Positions 26,876 through 35,281 of a stretch of 64,000 nt of DNA are shown in pieces. Positions within the stretch are counted from its first letter, which is position 1. Every line of letters begins with the position of its first letter. The translations under genes were made by a program, and so were the position numbers. The notes beneath the pieces were generated by a model. It saw only the letters and a list, made by a program, of their open reading frames with translations, ran no database searches and was not told the origin of the DNA. Source of the stretch: JBGRQA01 sp041725895 (GTDB taxonomy: Bacteria > Bacteroidota > Bacteroidia > Bacteroidales > Marinifilaceae); NCBI GenBank assembly GCA_041725895.1, contig JBGRQA010000013.1, positions 1-64,000 of the forward strand, written 5' to 3'.

Positions 26876-27547
26876 TTACTGTTGCAGAAGGCGGATCAAT
26901 TTGGTCTTATCCAGAATCTTAATCTCCCTTCTGTTGGTCTCAATCATCCCTTCCTGTTCCATTTCCTTAAGACTACGGGCAAACGAAGGACGGGTTACGC
27001 CAAAGAACTGGGCCATCTCCGCTTGTGATTTGGGCATACTTACAATTTCCTTGTCAGGAGCGGCCAGCTTTAGTATGTAATTGGCCAGTTTTCCTTTAAT
27101 GGTTTTAAAGTTCAGGAACATGAGCTTTTGAGCAAGGAATTGACTTCGGTTGGATATGGAATTCAGAAAATTCAGCAGGAAGCGGGAGTTCTTCTGGAAC
27201 AGTTCCAGCATGGAATCTTTGGGAAGGTAGAAGATCTCTACCTCCTCATTGGCCGAAACATCCACGGGAAACTGGTTGCGCTGCCCGAAAATAAAGGCTG
27301 AGGCCATGGGGTAGGGGGCCATGATGTCTTCAATTTTGATGGATTTTCCCGATACATCGAGCATTTCTCCCTTGGCACTTCCCTTGAGCAGAATCATTAG
27401 ACTCTCGATTCGGTCTTCGCGTAGGGCAATTAGATCCCCTTTCTGATACTTTCGAATTTTATACGGGACCTGAGTAAGTAAAGCTTCTAGTTCCTCAGCT
27501 TTAATTCCTCTAAAAACAGGCGATTGCGATAGTGTTTCAAATAGCAT
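26876..27547 (-). CDS. Crp/Fnr-family transcriptional regulator
   Basis: 223 residues. An N-terminal cyclic-nucleotide-binding-type beta-roll (about 10-125) is followed by a dimerisation helix and a Crp-type helix-turn-helix, where SQAEMAQFFGVTRPSFARSL (about 173-192) is the recognition region and MEQEGMIETNRREIKI the wing. The Cys cluster typical of oxygen-sensing FNR is absent from the N-terminus, so it is not a classic 4Fe-4S FNR; a haem or other effector cannot be excluded. Its position 101 bases ahead of the flavodiiron gene, in the same direction, makes that gene a plausible target. Confidence 0.9.
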   Translation of the reverse strand: MLFETLSQSPVFRGIKAEELEALLTQVPYKIRKYQKGDLIALREDRIESLMILLKGSAKGEMLDVSGKSIKIEDIMAPYPMASAFIFGQRNQFPVDVSANEEVEIFYLPKDSMLELFQKNSRFLLNFLNSISNRSQFLAQKLMFLNFKTIKGKLANYILKLAAPDKEIVSMPKSQAEMAQFFGVTRPSFARSLKEMEQEGMIETNRREIKILDKTKLIRLLQQ

Positions 27548-27649
27548 TTGGATGTTTTTATTGTTCCAGAGGCAAAGATTGCCAGTTTTCTTAGAAGTGC
27601 CAAATGTTTGCTTGAAAAAAAATACTTTAAAATCTTATAATCGGTAATT

Positions 27650-28414
27650 TTAGCCTAGCCAGGTTTTGAACTCCTTAACTCTTTCCCGGCTGACAATGAT
27701 TTCGTCATCGCGGTAGGTGTTTAATTTTACCTTTAGGCGACTGTTGGAATAGGCAATAATGTCCTCGATTGAATTTAGGTTGACAAAAAACTTTCGACTC
27801 ACCCGGAAAAAGGTGTTGGGGTCCAATAATTCCTCCAGTTGTTCCAAAGAATGCTCAATTGGGTAACTTCGGCCTGTGTTGGTGTAGATGAAACTGGCTT
27901 TGTTTTGACTAAAAAAACATTCTCCCTCCAGAGTTGGTATTGTGCGGATGTGTTGTCCTACTTTCACCGTAAATCTTTCCTTGTAATTCTTTTTTGGCGA
28001 AATCAGAAGTTGTTTGATTTGTGCAATTTGTTTAGCGGAGAGAGTTTCCTCTTTTTGGGGATGAAATTGATGGTATTTTTCAATAGCTTTTTTCAATTCA
28101 TCTTCGTCAATGGGTTTTAACAGGTAGTCGATACTTCTTAATTTGAAGGCCTTTAAGGCATATTCATCGTAAGCTGTGGTAAAGATGATACTGCTACTAA
28201 TCTCTGTTTGCTCGAATATTTCGAAGCTGAGGCCATCCGAGAGTTGGATGTCCAAGAAAAGTAAGTCGGGATGTTCGTTTTGAGCAAACCATTCGATGGC
28301 TGCGGCTATCGAATGCAAGGTGGCAATGGTGGTTATCCCTTCGGCTTTCAGCATTCTTTCCAGTCGTCGGGCGGCTGGCTTTTCATCTTCAACAAGTACA
28401 ACCTTTAGGTTCAT
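27650..28414 (-). CDS. LytTR-type response regulator
   Basis: 254 residues. The receiver domain has the acidic pair E9-D10, phosphoacceptor Asp55 (LLFLDIQLSDG), a conserved Thr in IIFTTAYDEYALKAF and the Lys of YLLKPI. A LytTR DNA-binding domain (about 150-250) follows, with FFRVSRKFFVNLNSI and the terminal EIIVSRERVKEFKTWLG. It is the output partner of the kinase encoded immediately upstream; the two genes overlap by 4 bases, indicating translational coupling. Confidence 0.94.
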   Translation of the reverse strand: MNLKVVLVEDEKPAARRLERMLKAEGITTIATLHSIAAAIEWFAQNEHPDLLFLDIQLSDGLSFEIFEQTEISSSIIFTTAYDEYALKAFKLRSIDYLLKPIDEDELKKAIEKYHQFHPQKEETLSAKQIAQIKQLLISPKKNYKERFTVKVGQHIRTIPTLEGECFFSQNKASFIYTNTGRSYPIEHSLEQLEELLDPNTFFRVSRKFFVNLNSIEDIIAYSNSRLKVKLNTYRDDEIIVSRERVKEFKTWLG

Positions 28415-29451
28415 AGTTTGGGGATTAGAGGTAGTTTAACGACAAATTGGTTCTGTGTATTTTCCAGAAGGACTGCTTTCTCTGAAAAATGTGTGTAGCG
28501 GGCTTTTATATTTTCCAGACCTAGTTTATGTGATGCCTGGTAAATCTTCTTTTTGTTAATGTTATTGGAAACAACCAGATAGTCTTCCTCGGTATAGATT
28601 TTAATGAAGACGGGATTTTCATCCGATACCACATTGTGTTTGAAAATATTCTCCAGCAGGATTTGAAGGGCCAATGGAATTGTTAGTGTTTTCATTTGGC
28701 CAAACCCGATATTCGTACTGTAGTTCACCCCCTCCTCAAATCTAATTTTCTGAAGGAAAATATATTTTTCAGCAAAGGATAACTCCTCCTCAAGGTTCAC
28801 CAATTCTCTGTCCTTCTGATCGAGAATGTAGCGATAGATTTGAGACAATTTGCCAATGAATTTTTGTGCCATTTTAGGATTTTCATCCACAAGGGAGGAA
28901 AGCACATTTAAGCTGTTGAAAAAGAAGTGCGGATCGGTTTGGTTTTTCAAAGCCTCGTATTGTGAGGCTATATTTTCCTTTTCCAATTGGTTTTGGATAT
29001 TGACTGAACGTTTTAATTCCAACATAAACCCTTTGGCATGAAAAAATGAAGCGATACCCAACGACAGAATAATATAGAACAGGTGTACCCAAAGGTATTT
29101 CTCCTTGAAAAAAAGCGAGACAGAAACTTTTTGCACTTTTACAATGATAAAATAATCAATGAGTAAAACAACAACAACAACGTAGATTATGGTAGTGAAT
29201 ATGCCCCAGAATAATCGTTTATGGAATTGTTTGTGCCAATCGTATTTCCAATCCCAAAGGTTGGAGATTATTCCGCAACCACAGCCCAGGCCAAAAGAGT
29301 ACATTCCAGATATTAGGAATCCATTGATAAAATAAGACCAGGAAAATTGGGAGATGAATGTTATTGAGGATAAGAAAGTGAAGATGAGGGTGAGTTTAAC
29401 CCCCATCATCAAATTTTTTCTGAGATTTATTTTTAATTCTTTAGTTTCCAT
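28411..29451 (-). CDS. LytS/YehU-type sensor histidine kinase
   Basis: 346 residues with four predicted transmembrane segments in the first 150 and almost no periplasmic loop, then a His_kinase domain with the phosphoacceptor in QTDPHFFFNSLNVLSSLV and an ATP-binding end including LQILLENIFKHNVV and LGLENIKARY. Kinases of this type sense signals within or near the membrane and phosphorylate LytTR regulators. The gene overlaps the regulator by 4 bases and the upstream TPR gene by 11 bases, so the three form one tightly packed operon. Confidence 0.92.
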   Translation of the reverse strand: METKELKINLRKNLMMGVKLTLIFTFLSSITFISQFSWSYFINGFLISGMYSFGLGCGCGIISNLWDWKYDWHKQFHKRLFWGIFTTIIYVVVVVLLIDYFIIVKVQKVSVSLFFKEKYLWVHLFYIILSLGIASFFHAKGFMLELKRSVNIQNQLEKENIASQYEALKNQTDPHFFFNSLNVLSSLVDENPKMAQKFIGKLSQIYRYILDQKDRELVNLEEELSFAEKYIFLQKIRFEEGVNYSTNIGFGQMKTLTIPLALQILLENIFKHNVVSDENPVFIKIYTEEDYLVVSNNINKKKIYQASHKLGLENIKARYTHFSEKAVLLENTQNQFVVKLPLIPKL

Positions 29452-30073
29452 TTCTGTTTGCCAGTATTTGTTTAGCTCTTTCTGCTCCCCAGTTTGGATA
29501 AAAAGCTTCAGGAGCCTTAAAGGTATTAAACTTTTCCAGTGATTTTATGATCATTTCATAATATTCTGTGGTATCTGAACCAAAGAATTTGGCCATGTTG
29601 ATTTGAAATTCGGCCAGTAGATAGAGTGCTCGTGGATTATTGGGATCCAGTTGAATTGCCTTTTTATAGGTTTCAATTGTTGCTTGTGATAATTTTTGAC
29701 CATTTGTCATCGGATCCAAAGTAATTTTCGCGGTATTGATGAAGCCCTGAAGACAGAGTAATTCAGAATTTTTTGGTGATTTCTTTTGGGCGATGTCCAA
29801 ATGCTTTTGCGCTTTGGTGAGCATCGCTTCAGCCTGACTTTTATCCCTATTGGAAAACACCTGAGTAGTTAGTACCAAGCCAACATAGTAGTTGGGAAGC
29901 CAGTTTTCTTTTTCCGCTGAGGCGATGCGCTCAAACAAGCCAATTGCCTCCATCGGCTTTTGGGATTGCCATAATTGTAGAGCCTGTTGCATTCCTTTTT
30001 CATACTGATTTTGGGCAAGTCCTGCCAGTAAGTTTCCGGTGATGAGGATCGTTATAAGAAATAGTTTTTTCAT
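29441..30073 (-). CDS. Periplasmic TPR-repeat protein
   Basis: 210 residues with a signal peptide (cleavage after LAGLAQ, about residue 21) and several degenerate tetratricopeptide units, best seen in ATIETYKKAIQLDPNNPRALYLLAEF (about 130-155). TPR repeats form helical scaffolds for protein binding. It is the first gene of the kinase/regulator operon, overlapping the kinase gene by 11 bases, so it may be an accessory sensor or a target of the same pathway. No enzymatic function is evident. Confidence 0.85.
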   Translation of the reverse strand: MKKLFLITILITGNLLAGLAQNQYEKGMQQALQLWQSQKPMEAIGLFERIASAEKENWLPNYYVGLVLTTQVFSNRDKSQAEAMLTKAQKHLDIAQKKSPKNSELLCLQGFINTAKITLDPMTNGQKLSQATIETYKKAIQLDPNNPRALYLLAEFQINMAKFFGSDTTEYYEMIIKSLEKFNTFKAPEAFYPNWGAERAKQILANRNGN

Positions 30074-30220
30074 AATGTTACTGTTTTTATTTTGTTTGTT
30101 AAAGTTGTGAGAAGGATAGCAGGATTAAAAAAAAGAATTACCCAACTGTCGATTTTTGATGCTGAACTGTAATTATCCATGATTCTAAGAATCTGTAGAA
30201 GATTTCATTCTTCTAGGAGC

Positions 30221-30263
30221 GCTATTGGCCGTATGTCTATAGAAAAGGATAACGGCCAATAGC
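30221..30263. terminator. 12-bp perfect hairpin between TonB receptor and TPR operon
   Basis: GCTATTGGCCGT and ACGGCCAATAGC form a 12-bp perfect stem around a 19-base loop. On the minus strand it is not followed by a T-run. Two further small hairpins lie beside it: GATTC-TAA-GAATC at 30181-30193 and AGAAGA-TTTCAT-TCTTCT at 30197-30214. It may end receptor transcription or act in the leader of the TPR operon. Confidence 0.5.
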
Positions 30264-30335
30264 TTGTTTCATTTAGATTTATAAGAAAGATTTGGTATTT
30301 CGTTCTTTGGGGCTCGTTTTCTGCCCGTAATCATC

Positions 30336-32495
30336 CTATAAGGTATTCAACATGTTTGACCTTTTGTCCTTATTGATGGTGATGAATAAGCCTGCAAAAA
30401 AGAAATGCTTTGCATAGGGCTTGATTGCTTGCCGGTCAAATTGGCCGGTTGCATTGGGTTGATTGGCAAAGTCGTAGCCGAAAATGTTTTTGTGGCCCAA
30501 TACATTGGTTGCGGAGCAGTAAAAGATTGTTTGTTTTGATATTAACCACGCCCAGTTAAGGTTAAGACTGTTGTAGTTTTTGGTTTTTCTGGCCATAAAT
30601 TCTGTTTGATTGGGATCGTGATAGGGACGACCGCTGGCAAAATTGTAGGCCATTCCTATTTGTGAGCGGAGTGCACCAACCCAGTATTTTCCCACAACTG
30701 ATAAATTGTGTTTGTTGGTGAAATTGGGTTGCACTTTTGTTGGATAATCTTTGCAGTTTCTTTTGGTGTCGAGGTAGGAATAAGAAATCCAGTATTCAAG
30801 GTTGTTAATGGTTTTACCATCTTTCCAGAAGATGTCCAGACCTTTTGAATAGCCGGAGCCGTTATTACTAAAATTAGAAAGGAAATATTCATCGGTGGAA
30901 TGATATTTTATCAAATTGTAGTATTGTTTGTAATACAATTCCGTGCGCAGAGTTCTGTTGTTGTTATTGTATTGGTAGTTGAGAATGTATTGACGACTGT
31001 TTTCTTCACTCAATTGGTTGGTGTAGCGTAAATATCTATTTTGAGGCAATTGGTAGAATTGACCCCATGCAAAAGAAAGTTGACTGTGTTCACTGAGCTT
31101 TTGGGCTATGGAAATACGGGGAGCCAAACGAAACTCCCGACTGTAATCAGAATATTCACCTCTGGCCCCAAGAGTAAGCGTACTGTTTTTTGAGAAATAG
31201 ATGTTGGTTTCGGTAAAAACTGCTGCCATTTGGTTCTGCAAGTTATATTTTTGTTTTCCTACAGACTCTTTCGTGCTAAAGATTTCTTCCGATTGATTGA
31301 AAAAGTACTCTGTTCCCATGCTTAATTTAAGACTTTCAGTGGGTATGTGTTTTACTTTGAATTTGAGATGCCCGTTTTGTTCTTTGTTGGCAATTGTTTT
31401 GGAGAAAACTTTTTCCCTGTTGTTGTTTAGGGAGTAACTGGCACCTGCAGATACCAACCAGGTATCGCTGAAGGATCCTTTATAGGAGGAGTTTAAGTAA
31501 AGGTCTTTGTTTTTTGTTTGGTAACTGACCGGATCGGGATAATCAATATCCTCTTGTAGGATATGAAATTGAGTGTTTTCAAAACCTGTATAGAATTTGA
31601 ATAGACCTTTATCGAATTGGTGACGGTATACCGCTTCTCCCGATAAGGTTTCAGGTAGTTTTTTCCACTCCAATCGGTTGGGGATAAGTTTAAAGTAGGG
31701 TGCCATATTGGTATAGGAGGTATTCAGGCTCAATGCATCTTTTTCACCTTTTACAGTATGGCCAATCGCTCCTCCAATACTCATTAGTGAAATATTGGTT
31801 TCCTCTTGTGTTGGATTGTCTTCTGTGTCCAGAAGGAGAATGCCTGAAAGTGCTTGTCCGTATTCGGCAGAGTATCCCCCGGTGCTAAAGGTCATTCCTT
31901 TGAATAGGGTAGGAGAATATCTGCCCCGAGCCGGAACATTGTTAGGGGTAGAGGTATAGGGGTTGAAAACGCGCATTCCATCAATAAAGGTTTGCGATTC
32001 GTTACTGTTTCCTCCCCGAATGAATAAACGGCCGCTTTCTCCTACAGTTGAAGTTCCCGGTAAAGCCTGGAATGCAGCCACATAATTTCCGGCAGCTCCG
32101 GCTGTTGTAACTACGTCGAGTGATTTCATTGCAGTTAGCTTCGAGTTATCTCCTGCCGAAAAAGTACCGGCTGTAACCACTACGGCATCCAGTGAATTGA
32201 CTGACTCTTTTAGTTTGATGATTAGTTTTTGCATTTCCCGAACCTCTTTTGTGAGTTGAAAGTCTTCATAACCAATAAAAGAGATGATCAGTGTTTGTTT
32301 GCCTGTCGATGTAGTGGTGAAATGAAATTCGCCTTCAGCATTGGATGAAGTTCCATCGTAGGTGTTTGCAATGTAAACATTGGCACCGGGGATTGGATTT
32401 CCTTTTCTATCGGTAATTTTACCGTTAACACTGTTTTGAGCAAGAAGTACCTGACTTGATAGAATTGCGAGAAGTAATAGGATTTGTCGTAGCAT
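30336..32495 (-). CDS. TonB-dependent outer-membrane receptor
   Basis: 719 residues with a signal peptide (cleavage after VLLAQ, about residue 19), an N-terminal CarboxypepD_reg-like domain (GKITDRKGNPIPGANVYI, about 24-100), a plug (VVVTAGTFSAGDNSKLTAMKS region onward, with SGRLFIRGGNSNESQTFIDG) and a beta-barrel to the C-terminus. It should import a substrate across the outer membrane with TonB energy. It is shorter than SusC proteins and has no SusD partner. A TPR/LytS/LytTR operon follows on the same strand after 262 bases, so sensing of the imported ligand is possible but inferred. Confidence 0.92.
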   Translation of the reverse strand: MLRQILLLLAILSSQVLLAQNSVNGKITDRKGNPIPGANVYIANTYDGTSSNAEGEFHFTTTSTGKQTLIISFIGYEDFQLTKEVREMQKLIIKLKESVNSLDAVVVTAGTFSAGDNSKLTAMKSLDVVTTAGAAGNYVAAFQALPGTSTVGESGRLFIRGGNSNESQTFIDGMRVFNPYTSTPNNVPARGRYSPTLFKGMTFSTGGYSAEYGQALSGILLLDTEDNPTQEETNISLMSIGGAIGHTVKGEKDALSLNTSYTNMAPYFKLIPNRLEWKKLPETLSGEAVYRHQFDKGLFKFYTGFENTQFHILQEDIDYPDPVSYQTKNKDLYLNSSYKGSFSDTWLVSAGASYSLNNNREKVFSKTIANKEQNGHLKFKVKHIPTESLKLSMGTEYFFNQSEEIFSTKESVGKQKYNLQNQMAAVFTETNIYFSKNSTLTLGARGEYSDYSREFRLAPRISIAQKLSEHSQLSFAWGQFYQLPQNRYLRYTNQLSEENSRQYILNYQYNNNNRTLRTELYYKQYYNLIKYHSTDEYFLSNFSNNGSGYSKGLDIFWKDGKTINNLEYWISYSYLDTKRNCKDYPTKVQPNFTNKHNLSVVGKYWVGALRSQIGMAYNFASGRPYHDPNQTEFMARKTKNYNSLNLNWAWLISKQTIFYCSATNVLGHKNIFGYDFANQPNATGQFDRQAIKPYAKHFFFAGLFITINKDKRSNMLNTL

Positions 32496-32673
32496 TTTGT
32501 TTGAGTTTATTGTGATTTACTCAAGCAAAAGTGCGATCGATAACTTTTCTATGGAAAAATTAGTTGCTCAGTTGTTGAAAAAAAGAACTGAGTTGTAAAT
32601 TGATTGCTAAATTCTATGTTCCGGGAGTAAAATGTTGATAGATTGCAATCAGAAGGTTGTATTTGTCGTTTAG
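32496..32673. other. Upstream region of the TonB receptor gene
   Basis: About 180 bases between the receptor start and the 41-bp repeat array. It presumably contains the receptor promoter; no clear Bacteroidota -33/-7 pair was identified. Confidence 0.3.
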
Positions 32674-33195
32674 GTCAGCCCAATCGGCGGACGAATTGCC
32701 TGAACGAAGTTTCAGTCAACCCAATCGGCGGACGAATTGCCTGAACAGAGGTTCTGTCAACCCAATCGTCGGACGAATTGCATGAACAGAGGTTCTGTCA
32801 ACCCACTCGACGAACGAATTGCCTGAACGGAGGTTCAGTCAACTCAATCGGCGGACGAATTGCCTGAACGGAGGTTCAGTAAGCCCACTCGGCGGACGAA
32901 TTGCCTGAACAGAGGTTCAGTCAACCCAATCGTCGGACGAATTGCCTGAACGGAGGTTCAGTCAACTCAATCGTCGGACGAATTGCATGAACGGAGGTTC
33001 AGTAAGCCCACTCGGCGGACGAATTGCCTGAACGGAGGTTCGGTCAGCCCAATCGGCGGACGAATTGCCTGAACAGAGGTTCTGTCAACCCAATCGACGA
33101 AAGAATTGCCTGAACGAAGGTTCGGTCAAACCAATTGGCAGACGAATTGCCTGAACGGAGCTTCAGTCAACCCAATCGACGGACGAATTGCTTGA
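32674..33195. repeat. 41-bp tandem array, 13 units
   Basis: Thirteen units of exactly 41 bases begin at 32674 (starts at every 41 bases to 33166); the last diverges after about 33190. Each unit contains a CGGACGAATTGCCTGAAC-type core then GGAGGTTCA. CTGAAC-GGAG-GTTCAG forms a 6-bp stem across the unit junction. In units 2, 3 and 10 the sequence changes to ACAGA-GGT-TCTGT, and the paired changes make a different 5-bp stem. A second dyad (CGTC/GACG) surrounds the GGACG core. It lies between two minus-strand genes, 3' of the thioredoxin-like gene and 5' of the TonB receptor. Confidence 0.92.
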
Positions 33196-33316
33196 AGGAT
33201 GCTGCCTTTTCCCCCAATAGCTTAACGTTTTGCATTAAGCTATTAATGAGGAGTTCATTTTTTTTGTAAGATATAATCTGAGAGAAAAAATAGTAGCAGC
33301 TACTTTTTATTCTTGG

Positions 33317-34444
33317 TTAGCTACCAATTATACTCTCAATTTCTTCTAAATGTTTATGAGGATTGCCAATTAAAAGGACCTCCATTTTATCGTCAAGAAG
33401 CACAATGGTAGGATAACCTCCAGGAGGATTTAGAATCTCGATTAGTTTTTTAGTGCCGTAAGCCTGCTGCCAATTCATCCCCTTTATTTCAATTACTTTT
33501 TTTACGTAATCAGAACGCAGGTCTTTGCAATTGAAAGAGATCATATCCACTGAGCTTTTGTGTTTTGCGTAGAAAGCTTTTAATTTTGGGGTGGCTGCCA
33601 GACAAGGACTGCACCAGGTTCCCCAGAACTCTAGTATCGTGTATTTACCATTGGCTTTGAAGGAATGTAAGGATGTTTTTTGATAATCCTGCACCTTATG
33701 AAAATATAGATCAGGTGCAGTGGCATGCACTGCCAGTTTCTGCGGCTTGATCTTTTCATTTTCATGAAGTGTGGCATACATTCTGTCTGCATCATTTAAT
33801 TTTTCGATTGCCTTTAGTTTTGGCTTCAGCGAATTTTGGGTAGTTCGAGAAAGGTTTTGCAATAAGGTTGTCTTGGTAATTCCATTTCGTTTGAAAAAGA
33901 CCTCTTTTTTCAGAATCAGATGCCCTTTAAAACTGATTGTTGTGAAAAATAGGTTTGTTGGTAGCTGAATATCTTCTTTGGCAATCCATATTTTGACTTT
34001 AAAGAATGTACTTTCGGCTTCGTACCTTTCACTTTCGAGATTAAGAATGGTTTCAGCATTCTTCCTGGTTCGTTTGAAATTCTGTTCCTGAATTTTTGGG
34101 CGCTGGTATTTTGCAGATGATCTTCTGCCATTCTCGTTGTTGTAACAGAATCCTTCGTTTCCCGTTTGTGCAATCATTTCGTAGGGGGCTGAAAGAACTG
34201 AATAATATTTTTCTGCGTAAAGGGTATCCTTGCTAATGAAAAAGTTTTGGGTGTAGGGCATGTTGGAATGGATTGATCTAAGGAGATCCCGTTTACTTTT
34301 TTCACCTCTCTTACAATGTTTAATGCTGTCTTGGGAGTTGGAAAATTGTATGGAGGTGTTGTATTTTAATGTGCCCGAGAAACTTTGGGCCTTTAATTCG
34401 AAGCAATAGCTAAAGACTAGAAGGATGAGTAGAAAATGTTTCAT
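33317..34444 (-). CDS. Thioredoxin-like (TlpA/ResA type) periplasmic protein with N-terminal extension
   Basis: 375 residues with a signal peptide (cleavage near LKAQS, about residue 20). The C-terminal 130 residues are a TlpA-like thioredoxin domain: EFWGTWCSPC with redox Cys278 and Cys281, and the cis-proline in GGYPTIVLLDD. The N-terminal 230 residues, rich in charged strands, resemble uncharacterised extensions seen in Bacteroidota thioredoxin-family proteins and show no known motif. It probably reduces or isomerises disulfides of envelope proteins. The gene stands alone. Confidence 0.88.
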   Translation of the reverse strand: MKHFLLILLVFSYCFELKAQSFSGTLKYNTSIQFSNSQDSIKHCKRGEKSKRDLLRSIHSNMPYTQNFFISKDTLYAEKYYSVLSAPYEMIAQTGNEGFCYNNENGRRSSAKYQRPKIQEQNFKRTRKNAETILNLESERYEAESTFFKVKIWIAKEDIQLPTNLFFTTISFKGHLILKKEVFFKRNGITKTTLLQNLSRTTQNSLKPKLKAIEKLNDADRMYATLHENEKIKPQKLAVHATAPDLYFHKVQDYQKTSLHSFKANGKYTILEFWGTWCSPCLAATPKLKAFYAKHKSSVDMISFNCKDLRSDYVKKVIEIKGMNWQQAYGTKKLIEILNPPGGYPTIVLLDDKMEVLLIGNPHKHLEEIESIIGS

Positions 34445-34591
34445 GATTCTATGTTTTATGTGGATTTATTTGTTTTGGCGAATAGCAATAATCTTTAGTG
34501 GTTGTAGTAAAAAGCAGATTGTTGTTTGTTATTTGTGTTGTAGTATAGAGTGTTATGGTGAATGTAGTTATAATTTATGAAAAATAAAAAA

Positions 34592-34617
34592 AGCAGCCAA
34601 TTCAATTTATGGCTGCT
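34592..34617 (-). terminator. Intrinsic terminator of the cyclase-fold gene
   Basis: AGCAGCCA / TGGCTGCT, 8-bp perfect stem with a 10-base loop, followed on the minus strand by a T7 run. Confidence 0.85.
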
Positions 34618-34652
34618 TCTGTCTATAGAATCAAAGGGGTGTGATATCCTTC

Positions 34653-35213
34653 CTAATTTTTGCAAATAGCGTAAATCTTGCAGGGTTTTCCTGTTGATGA
34701 AGGGGCGGATGAAAGTTGTATCCGGATTTTTGTTAGGGTATTGGCAATCGCATCATTCAGATATACATTTTCGATGACGAAACAATTTGTTTTCTCACAG
34801 ATTCGGTCAAATTTGATGTGCTCTTCCCCATGATTTCCTATACCGTAGGAATCGATGATGATGAATTGCGGTTCTAAGTGCAGAATTGCATTCAGAACTT
34901 CTTCTGAAAGAAAGGTGTCGGTTTCGCCATAAGCTTTTGAGCCGTATTCATTCTGTTCCAGATTTCCTGTGTACAGAATCAATGCCTTTTGTGTTAGCTG
35001 CAGGTCATGAATATCGGTCAATTGCGGCATTCCCTTTAAACAATTCAAGGCAATTGCTTCCAATTCGTATTCTGTTTCGTTGGGGGTGGTAGAGTAGCAA
35101 TCCAAATGGGTCCCAATATGCCCGAAAGCATTTACCGAATCGGATTGTCTTTTTGCCCATTGATAGGCCGGGTGCTTTTCATCTATTTCAATATGAATCC
35201 CTATTTGCTTCAT
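34653..35213 (-). CDS. Cyclase-family (kynurenine formamidase-like fold) protein with altered metal motif
   Basis: 186 residues. GHIGTHLDCY matches the start of the H-x-G-T-H-x-D-x-P-x-H metal motif of cyclase/kynurenine formamidase proteins: His32, His36 and Asp38 are kept, but the Pro and final His positions are Tyr40 and Thr42. The C-terminal half keeps the buried-strand pattern FIIIDSYGIGNHG and a family-like Glu in CFVIENVYLND. The protein is shorter than most members (about 210-260). It may be a metal-dependent hydrolase of a divergent subfamily; the substrate is unknown. No partner gene is evident. Confidence 0.72.
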   Translation of the reverse strand: MKQIGIHIEIDEKHPAYQWAKRQSDSVNAFGHIGTHLDCYSTTPNETEYELEAIALNCLKGMPQLTDIHDLQLTQKALILYTGNLEQNEYGSKAYGETDTFLSEEVLNAILHLEPQFIIIDSYGIGNHGEEHIKFDRICEKTNCFVIENVYLNDAIANTLTKIRIQLSSAPSSTGKPCKIYAICKN

Positions 35214-35281
35214 TCTGTGTTTGATGTGATGTTAATCTCTCGCTTCGAAAGAGTTCCAATGTATATTATTGGGAACTGATT

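Noticed and set aside
32674..33195. CRISPR array
   Set aside because: Units are contiguous with no unique spacers; the whole 41 bp is repeated, and there are no cas genes nearby.
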